In this document: positions 55,893-64,000 of the stretch, piece after piece | Numbering within the stretch: the stretch's first letter is position 1 | How the letters are laid out: each line of letters begins with the position of its first letter | NCBI RefSeq assembly: GCF_918797505.1 | Contig: NC_092800.1 | Location: 8,954,631-9,018,630, forward strand | Length of the DNA stretch: 64,000 bases | DNA from: Bemisia tabaci | Taxonomy: Eukaryota > Arthropoda > Insecta > Hemiptera > Aleyrodidae | Reading direction: 5' to 3' | Translations under genes and position numbers: made by a program | Notes under the pieces: model-generated | The model's database searches: none | What the model was told of the DNA's origin: nothing | Seen by the model: only the letters and a program-made list of their open reading frames with translations

Positions 55893-57090
55893 TACGTGCA
55901 GCTTTCGGCCCCGGCCATGTCGTCCCGGGGATGCATCGTCCTCCCGATGATCCCTTCAACCCCTCCCTCGTCCAGGGGCATAAAATACCGGGGGCTCTAG
56001 TCGTTTTTTTTTACTTTATCAACTGATTTCCGTAGCCTCCGTACCGTAAGGATGGTACCTTAAGGAAATTTCACCGTAAGGAATGGTAACGTAAGAAATT
56101 TCACCGTAAGGAATGGTGCCGTGAGGAATGGTATCGTAAGGGAGGTATGGATGACCAAATTGAGAAACTTCGTATCTTCATTGCGCGATATTTCAAAATT
56201 TTCGCTCCGATTTAATATTTCCCAAGAGAAACAAGCCAAAATCGTGCAGCTTTCAGCCCCGGCCATGTCGTTCCGGGGATGCATCGTCCTCCCAACGATC
56301 CCTTCAACCCCTCGTCCAGGCAGGGGTATAAAATACCGGGGGCTCTAGTCGTTTTTTTTTACTTTATCAACTGATTTCCGTAGCCTCCGCACCGTAAGGA
56401 TGGTACCTTAAGGAAATTTCACCGTAAGGAATGGGAACGTAAGGAATTCCACCGTGAGGAATGGTAACGTAAGGCATTTCACCGTGAGGAATGGTACACT
56501 GAAAAAAAAATCTCGGTGTATTTACTAGGAAAAGGGTAAAATTACCAAGAATTCAGGGTTCTATTTGATCCTAGGTTTTTCTTGGTAAAATTACCATTTA
56601 TGGAAATGGTGATTTTACCGAGAAATCTCGGTTAAATCATTGAACTTTCTCGGTAATTTTACAGGACCTTGGTGAAAACGCCAATATTTTTTATCGGCTG
56701 TGGTAGAATTACCGAGATAAAATGGCAAAGTTACCGGGAATTGATTACCAATAAAAGTGGTATTCTTACCTGAAAAAAAACAGTAAAAATACCGGTTTTT
56801 AGGTAAGCTTACTAGTCTGTCTTGGTAAAATTACCAATAATTGGTAAAAAACAGTTAGATGGTGAAGGTACCAACGGACCTTGGTAAAAGCGCCGAGAAT
56901 TTTTTTTCAGTGTAACGTAAGGAATTTCACCGTGAGGAACGGTATAACGTAAGGAATGGTACCGTGAGGAATGGTATCGCAAGGGAGGTATGGATGACCA
57001 AATTGAGAAACTACGTACCTTCATTGCGCGATATTTCAAAATTTTCGCCCCGATTTAATATATTTTCTAAGAGAACAAGCCAAAATCATA
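55893..57090. repeat. ~350-bp composite tandem repeat with CCGTAAGGAATGGTA minisatellite
   Basis: The order is: module P (55893-56044), minisatellite of CCGTAAGGAATGGTA / GTAAGGAATTTCA units (56045-56150), module Q (56151-56245), P again (56246-56394), minisatellite again (56395-56990, interrupted by MITE-C), Q again (56991-57090). P has GCCCCGGCCATGTCGT, then ATAAAATACCGGGGGCTCTA (TATAAAA at 56327-56333 in the second copy), then a poly-T. Two complete units plus a partial one are seen. Confidence 0.85.
56497..56912. mobile_element. MITE-C copy 3
   Basis: CACTGAAAAAAAAATCTCGG to GAGAATTTTTTTTCAGTG, 416 bp, TA on both sides (56495-56496, 56913-56914). The uninterrupted minisatellite unit GAATGGTAACGTAAGG, present nearby, is the empty site and confirms a TA duplication. 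Confidence 0.95.
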
Positions 57091-57165
57091 ACATGACATT
57101 TTTGCAGAATATTCTGGTAACAGAAAAGAAAAGTCAAACAAGTTATTGAAAAATTATATCGAATG

Positions 57166-57413
57166 CTGCCGTGCTAAGGAAGAGAGCCGTAAGAGCCTTT
57201 AGACGACCCCTTCAATATAGAAACGATATACATGGGAAAATAATATCTTTTTTTTTTTAAAAAAAAATTCAGAAAATTTTGTTCTCAGTTTCATCTAAAA
57301 TATCTGAAAATTTCAGGGGAAAATAAGCATAACTTTCCTCAAAAATACATGTTTTATTCGGAGATATTTGGCAACTCTCGAATGTTTATACGGCGTTTTT
57401 CTTTAGCACGGTA
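57166..57413. mobile_element. MITE-B copy
   Basis: CTGCCGTGCTAAGGAAGAGA to TTTCTTTAGCACGGTA, 248 bp, flanked by GAATG / GAATA (5-bp duplication, one difference). Confidence 0.88.
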
Positions 57414-59152
57414 GAATAGTTTTCCAGATAATAATCTAAGGAAGACTTGAATTCTGCATCATCGCAAACGAAAATTGGCGTGGTTTCGCACTCTGGCTAT
57501 CGACACGGATCGCATTATGGTTAAGTGGAGTTGCAGGGGGTCCTTGATAGTAGCGGGGCATGTATGAGCAGAGAGAGGGGGTCGCTTACCCCTCAAGTTT
57601 TTGAACTGGACATAAATCGAAAGCCAAGGTTCACCAAGATATTCGATAGCCAAAGTGGGGAACGAAATCACTAGCACCTTACAACGCTGCGCGGCACGCG
57701 TAACTAAGAGGGCCACGAAAGCCAAAGCCCCTTCAAATGTTCAGGATGCAATACGCACATCCATCGGGTACGAATAGTTGTATCATAGCGCCTTCAATTT
57801 CTAGATTTACGTTTGTACTTTGTGTTGAACGATTTTGTTCGTATGAGTCTGTATGTACTATTCCAATTATCTTATTTTCTAACATTATGTTTACTATATT
57901 CTCTTCGTTTAACTTTTTTCCAGGTATAATCCTATCTCTCTCCTACTACTCTCGCATTTTGAATAAATGGAAAAAGTATGTTCAGGGTGATTAACAGAAG
58001 AGATCTCACAAAATGGTCAGTCTCAAAATGTTTTCAGTTTTCTTATCAATGCTAAAGTACAAAACCACCACCTCTCCGTTTGCGGCGTTACAGACTTCCT
58101 TTCATACTTTATTTTTTCTTCGGAGAACTAATGGTAGTAATTTCTTGAAAGTTTCCTTGATTTTTTTCCTCGGTTAGTAGACTATTATGTACAAATTTCA
58201 ACCCATAAAATTGGCTTGCTCCTCTGTAACAAATAAATAACGAACGAAAATTTTGAGATACCACAATGGAGGTACGTGGTTATGAACTTTGGCCACCGAT
58301 ATTGTCTTTGTTAGACATCACACAGCATGCTGAGCAACTTTTAATGTCCGATTTTTCAGTATCTTGCTGGGAACGAATAATGCAATAGCAACGCGGTAGT
58401 TATATTGCTACTTAGCTGCGCCGGTAAACACAAAGCGCCTTCATCTCATTACATATGCAACACGGACATCCACTGAGCTCGAATAGTTGCATCAAGGCGT
58501 TATCATTAGATGAGTTGGTGCGCTTTCATTTAATACCACATCTTTGATTGTGAAACTAAGAGAACTTGTGCCTCGGTTCATGAAGTTCCGAACCTCACGT
58601 CATAATTTTTGTTCCTTTTTCTTTTCATACCTTTTTTGACAACTTTTCAACGTCAATTTCATGAAGTCCGTAGTTCTTCCTTTTTTTGCAAAGTATATTT
58701 CGAAAAAATGTTAACATTGAGTTTATTTGCATTTATAAAGTTTATAAGTTAAGTTATAAGTTTCTTTGCATTTATCAAGTTTATAAGTTAAGTTAGAAGT
58801 TTCTTTGCATTTATTAAGATGAAAATAGGAACGGATATTTCCAAATACCTCAATTGAGATGATTTTTTTTTTTAAAAAAAACGTTGCATAGAAACCCATC
58901 GAACAAGAATAGTTATATCCAGGCCTTGCCGTTACAAAATACAGGATGTTTTATTTTTATTTTTTAATTTATTTTTTGTTTATGTAACACTGCGACTACG
59001 AACTTGCGTTCATCGCTTTTGTCGGGCAAAAAAGAGACATGCTGCAGAAAATAGGGGTATATGACGTCGATTTATCGATGAATTATGACACACAAGAGAC
59101 TTCGATTTTTCTTGGCTTCTTTCCAGATTTGGACTCAGAATTGTTACGTCTC
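57414..59152. other. Mostly unassigned; diverged repeats
   Basis: ATGCAATACGCACATCCATC..GAATAGTTGTATCA (57747) and ATGCAACACGGACATCCAC..GAATAGTTGCATCA (58457) are related repeats. A 49-50-bp tandem duplicate (AAGTTTATAAGTTAAGTTA) spans 58727-58820. No exon recognised. Confidence 0.55.
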
Positions 59153-60130
59153 CCCTGGTAAAAATTGGCAATAAGAGCTGGGTTTCAAAATACCATAGGA
59201 ATTCTTATAGCCGGCTAAAGAAGGCTACAGAAAATCATATAGCTGGCTGTAGAATACGGAGAAAATCATACGGCCAGGCTATACGAAGCAATAAAAAATT
59301 ATGCAGCCGGGCTATAGTTCCTATAGCCGGGCTTTACACTTTATCGCCTGGCTGTTGCTTTTTTGCCATCGATTATAAAAGGCTATGAGAAATTGTGTAG
59401 AAATTCGTGTGCTTTAGAAATCATTAGGTTTGATACGGAACCACCTCCATATTTACAAAACACACATTATATTTTCCTTTAATACATACTTCTTTTCATC
59501 AATTAAAGTGAGAATAATCCATACAGGATGTGCAAAAATTTCAAAATCATGAGTTGAATAACGCTGACTCCGCCGGATTAAATATTAGAGCCGAACACAA
59601 AGCGGAGCGACGACGCACTGGCGCCTACAAACCTAACAGGGATACTTCACGCATTGCGCAACGCGTGAAGTATCCCTGTTAGGTTTGTAGGCGCCAATGC
59701 GCGTTTCGCGCTGGCTGCCCGATTGCCGCACCCCAGCGTGCTCCGGCGCTTGAAGCAACTATTTCACACCAGAGGTATTGCACAGTATCATACGAAACTG
59801 AAGGCGCTCTAATATATTAGTAATTGCAGGCATCCATCAAAAGTACGGAGCTTTCCTCGCAAAATAAATCAAGATACTACGGCCCAAAAAGAGAGCAGTA
59901 GTCCAAAAACTCACTAAGTCCTAGCATCCGTAATTAGTAACGTTTAGCATACAGGTAATCGCCTGGCTGTTGCTTAATCGCCATCGGCTATAAAAGGCTA
60001 TAAGAAATTGTGTATACATGAACACATGTACATGTGTTATGTGTGCTATGGAAGCTATTGGAAATCTTACAGCCGGCCGTAGGTCTATGGTATTTTGGAA
60101 CACAGATTCGACTGCCAATTTTTACCAGGG
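59153..60130. mobile_element. Foldback family E, copy 2
   Basis: CCCTGGTAAAAATTGGCAAT to CTGCCAATTTTTACCAGGG, 978 bp. It is the inverse of copy 1 throughout, with the same GGCGCCTACAAACCTAACAG stem in the centre (59619-59694). Confidence 0.9.
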
Positions 60131-63100
60131 TTTTGATCTATATTTTGGACCCGGAATATTTCGTTAGATGGTCTTTACTGTCACCTTACTTTGTTTTTCT
60201 TATGAACACAAAGATCAAGCAACCAAAAACGTAAAAATAAAAAAAAAATGTTTTAAAAAATCTTACCGCCGCATTTATTGCTATTTTTTATACCTCATTT
60301 AGTTTCTTGAAAGAAAAATAACCGACCAAAGTCTTCATTTTTCTTCTCTTTTTTTTACCAAAAATTGAAAAAGAAGACATACGTTATACAAAACATAGTA
60401 ATAAAATATTAGATTAAATGTTGAAAAAAATATTAACTACGTCTTGAAAAAATGGCATTTAATTGGAATCGGAGCGCTCCTCTCCTCTATAAAATGACCG
60501 AGCCTTACACAGTCAACACGATGAATGAACTTCAGCCCTCCTGATGTGCAAAAGAAGTTGGAAGATGCTGTGAAAAGGCATTCAAGTCTCCAGCAGTCTG
60601 CAAAAACTTCAATTTTTTCTGAGTGTTTCCCACGGCTGAAATTTTCTTGGAACTGTGCAATCTTTTCTTCCGTTTTGATTTTATTTACCCAGTGGGACTA
60701 GGTCATTAACCACTTGTTCGAATGAGTCACGAGTAAAAAAAATCGAAAACAATGAAATGAGAGGAAAGCCACAGACTCAGGATTAGCACAAACGGTTGCG
60801 CAACATGCATGTGCTCGAGCGCCAACCATATCCAAATGCCACTCTTATGTAATAATGACGAGAGACAGTTTGCGTTAATTTTCCCGAAGTTTTTGTCAGT
60901 TTTTATATTTTTTGGCACGCCGAATTCAGCATTTACCTTCTTTTAATTAAATTATGGAATCAGCGAAAAAATAATATTCAGTTCGATGAGCTAGTCGTGA
61001 TGGAGGTAAGTAGAATGGTCCACATGATGAAAAGTCAAATCCTGATATGCATACGACGCTTCAAATGAGCTCATTCTATATCATTCGGCACTAGGAACAG
61101 TACAAAATCGGCGATCATTTCTGTAAATTAGAGGACAACTAGGGGGTTAGTTACACCCCCCGGTCGCTGTGCTGCCCAACCCCAAAAGTCAGTCCGCACC
61201 CTCTAAAGCCGCTTCGCGGGCCCCAGCTCCCAGGCGGTAATCTGAAAAGAGCAGGCGCATCTAGAGTTATCTCCTACTGACAACCACAAAAATCAGGAAA
61301 ATTGGCCGTGTGAATCTCTAAAACGAACTATGTCGAAAAATTTATATTGTTTTAATGGAACAATTACAATTTTATCACGTAATGTAGATGTATGTCATAT
61401 TTCCAAAGTGAGAACGAAGCGGCCTTATTAGGGACTATCACCTGCCGATAGCCGAAAAAATCATGGACATTTGCTTGTAGAACGGTAGGACGAACTGTGA
61501 CAAGGGAATCAGAGAGCTCATACTGATGATTAATCGGGAAATTGAGAATAACGCGGCTACATTTTGAGGCCACTGTTAGGTTATTCAGGAAAACCTCATT
61601 TTAAACGTATAGTATATAACGTCCCAATCGATTCACATTATAGCTTGAAATTTTGTCTCGAGGTCTTTGAAAATATTAAAAAGCGTTTTGAACTAAAAAC
61701 TAAAAATCAATGTTTTCAACCCAAAGTCAGTTTTTCGCCACTTAGGGGCGGTCTGGCTAGGGATGGAAGGGAGCTTCAATACCGCAGAAATTCTGACAGG
61801 TAGTCTAGGGGGCCCGGCAGGACTCCTGTGGGGGCCCCTAAAAATTGAAAGATCCACGTAAGGAAAGACGTTTACTTAGCTAAGAGGCCCGGGGCCCCAC
61901 TCGAGAGAAAGGGCCCCGAAAAACGTATCAACACTCAAATAATTTCCGAGCTAGACTGACACTGACTGGACTAACCGATAGTAATGCTCTGCTAGTAATA
62001 AATCAATTTATAGTGTCCGTGGATCAGAGACCCTCTCTCAATGCACGGTCACATATTCCGTTGGAATCTGGAAGGTTATGTTAGAGAATAGTAATGTCGT
62101 CCAGAAAACTCTGGATGAAGAGTAATGAACTTTCCCTCTCACTGAAAATGAATTCATAGGAAATAATCGCATCACATAATAATTGCATCGCATGATCTCG
62201 TCGCTAAACATTTTCCGCTCTGGGCATGACACTGAGGTCGCAAAGATCACGACTGCAATTCATCACATAACATTCGGAGATTAAAAATTCAATTTGAGCA
62301 GAAGGCAGCGGTCTGAATGATCGATCGCTAAATCCAGATTACATCTCGTGCACCCAGCACCCTCATAATTTTTCTCGACGGAGCACATCCTTTCAGCCGG
62401 AGGTGCGGATATTTTTAAACCGGATGCTCTCTTGTTGTCAACAACAACCTTTTTTTTCATTGGCTTGGATTTCAACGAGTTGTGCAACATTTCCGCGATC
62501 ACTCGTTGAGTTCATGATGAGGAATCAATTTAGGTGCAGTCCTGGAGATGCTACGTAAACAAAAGTATCGAAACTTTCAGAGTCATGGCAGTTATAGTAG
62601 CAGATTGCAGCAGATTGAAACTTAAGTTTAGGCGATTTGAAATTTTCAGTTCAAAAATTTAGGGTCATTTACAAAGTTGTTCCTTAAACAGCTCCCATGT
62701 GATGTACTGTGATTAAGAATACATTGCACGTGGCACCATACAAAGGACGTTCTTACTAATCTTCAGCAAAATTTAATAGAATTACTTTTAAAGTGGATCC
62801 CGGCGAGAGGTTACAATGATTTGCTACCACAAAAAATGTAAAATACCAAACAAAATTATTGCTAATTTTTAAATCCTTGAAGTAGGTCCGTGCCTATCTA
62901 AAAATTTGTCAAAATCGTAGAATTTTCTATTTTATATTTTTTGACCTGTCAAATTATTGTAGTCCTCCACAATGATCTATCCCCATAGTGATTTCGTTTG
63001 ATTTTTTTGTTGCGGCTTTCAAAAATTGGCTCTTTAATTAGCCCATTTCAGATTTTGAATTTGATATGTTCGGGATACTCTAGATAATGAGGCGATTTGA

Positions 63101-63744
63101 TTCCTTGCATTATGACGCATAAACTCAACCGCTGGCAGAAAAAAAAAACATTATCATTTATCCACTGGGAGGATCCAGAGATTTTCTCGTCGAAATCTCA
63201 AAATCCAATGTTTACATTCTTTTTGACAAAATTCGCACCTCTAATTTATCTTGTCTCTTAATACTCCAGGACATCGGCTTCTTCAACTGCAAAAAAATCC
63301 ACATTCTAACTTTTTTAAAAAAAATAATAATACAAATGCCATTATTTTTGTGCTTTTTTGAGCCGCTGAAGAAAGTCAGGGTCATGGCAAAAACGTCTGC
63401 CAACCATGTAGGCAGGACTAATGTGCTCATTTTAGAAACACCTTATAGGACACCGATTTCCAGTGCAGATCAGTGTTTTTACGAATGAGTCAGACATAAT
63501 ATATGTAGTTCCTCGTCGCAAAATATAGTCCGCTTCTATATTTCGATAGAGACGGTATACTTCGGTTTGATATTTAAAATCAGTTGGTTGAATCATAAAA
63601 AAACACATTCTTTGTATTAAAATGATAAGCCCAAAATCTTATTTATTTCCCATCATATCTTGAACATCGTCGTATTTGCGTTTCCTTTTTAGAGGCTGAT
63701 CTGCGTCACCTTACGTAAGAGGCCCTTCGTTTAGTACGCATCAC
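60131..63744. other. 3.6 kb mostly unassigned
   Basis: A TATA-box-like TATAAAA (60488-60494) with an ACAGTC 15 bases after it is the only promoter-like signal. The zone 61800-61930 is rich in GGGGCCC. The minus-strand reading frames here have no family resemblance. Confidence 0.45.
60488..60514 (+). promoter_or_regulatory. Possible TATA-type core promoter
   Basis: TATAAAA at 60488-60494 lies upstream of TTACACAGTCAAC, with an initiator-like ACAGTC at 60509. The spacing is a little short for TATA to start site. No gene follows directly; the exon at 63745 is 3.2 kb downstream. Weak evidence only. Confidence 0.2.
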
Positions 63745-63825
63745 ATGCATTGGATGTTGTCAGTTGTCGTGGCTTTCGCCGGAATATCTTCGGCCCCTGC
63801 TTTGGAAATTCTATCGGAATGGCGA
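63745..63825 (+). CDS. Possible first exon of a secreted protein (signal peptide), yellow-like
   Basis: ATG at 63745 opens 27 codons, MHWMLSVVVAFAGISS then APALEILSEWR, ending at a good donor (CGA then gtatgt) at 63826. The first 19 residues form a hydrophobic core followed by small residues, a typical insect signal peptide with likely cleavage near SSAPA. The mature start L.IL.EW resembles the beginning of yellow/MRJP-family proteins (..L..VYEW), which often have a short first exon. Only the start is in the window, so the family is a guess; other secreted proteins are possible. If read past the donor, the frame continues to 63999 without family resemblance. Confidence 0.4.
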
Positions 63826-64000
63826 GTATGTTTATTAGTTGAAAGTGCTGCATGTACCCACTTGCACCCGTGGCAAAGCTACCCCAGGCGCGCAGTCGCA
63901 CACTGTGGTATTGGACCTGAAAAGCTGGCCAAAACTATTTATCACCAGATATCGCCGAGTTTTAAAAATATTTTACAATCAGTACTTCTTCTTAAGTGAT
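63826..64000. other. Right edge, probable intron
   Basis: Follows the donor at 63826. An open frame continues through it but reads without recognisable domain. Confidence 0.3.

Overview
This window is animal, almost certainly insect, nuclear DNA. It is AT-rich, the two clear genes are split into short exons with GT-AG introns, most of the space is transposon debris, and one gene is a prophenoloxidase, a copper oxidase family confined to arthropods. A hemipteran or other hemimetabolous insect is my guess; nothing in the window proves it.

Two genes are well supported, both on the minus strand. (1) A prophenoloxidase (PPO) gene fills about 401-9475, with eight recognisable exons. It runs from the end of the hemocyanin N-terminal domain through the copper A and copper B sites into the Ig-like C-terminal domain. 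Its 3' end lies beyond base 1 and its first exon(s) were not identified. (2) A pyridoxine-5'-phosphate-oxidase-like (PNPO) gene occupies 19154-28046 in six exons whose phases all join, giving 249 residues up to a stop codon. Its substrate-binding Arg-x-His pair is replaced, so its chemistry is uncertain. A third, weaker call is a plus-strand signal-peptide exon at 63745-63825, at the right edge; it could open a yellow-family gene.

Everything else recognisable is repeat. 1-10 kb: PPO exons with MITEs in the introns, including a hAT-type copy (6282-7595) carrying a nested TTAA-flanked element. 10-18 kb: a broken LINE reverse transcriptase between inverted arms, and a tandem array of an ~83-base module. 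18-29 kb: PNPO, whose largest intron holds a 1.2-kb almost perfect palindrome inserted into an older repeat. 28.5-35.3 kb: a cluster of ten hAT-type MITEs, some nested. 35-40 kb: no recognisable content. 40-53 kb: paired foldback elements and a tRNA-derived SINE. 53-57.4 kb: tandem repeats and a GC-rich minisatellite with a repeated TATA-like module. 57-64 kb: a second copy of the 0.95-kb foldback element and largely blank DNA.

Several repeat families could be delimited by target-site duplications read directly: an 8-bp hAT-type family (14 copies, named MITE-A here) rich in TATCGAT; two other 8-bp elements; three TA-flanked palindromic types; one TTAA-flanked element; one family with 5-bp duplications (MITE-B); and a SINE with a 14-bp duplication. 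The two genes have no evident functional link. The main biological interest is the long hairpin in a PNPO intron, the altered active site of the PNPO-like protein, the divergent PPO, and the MITE family that spreads TATCGAT sites.
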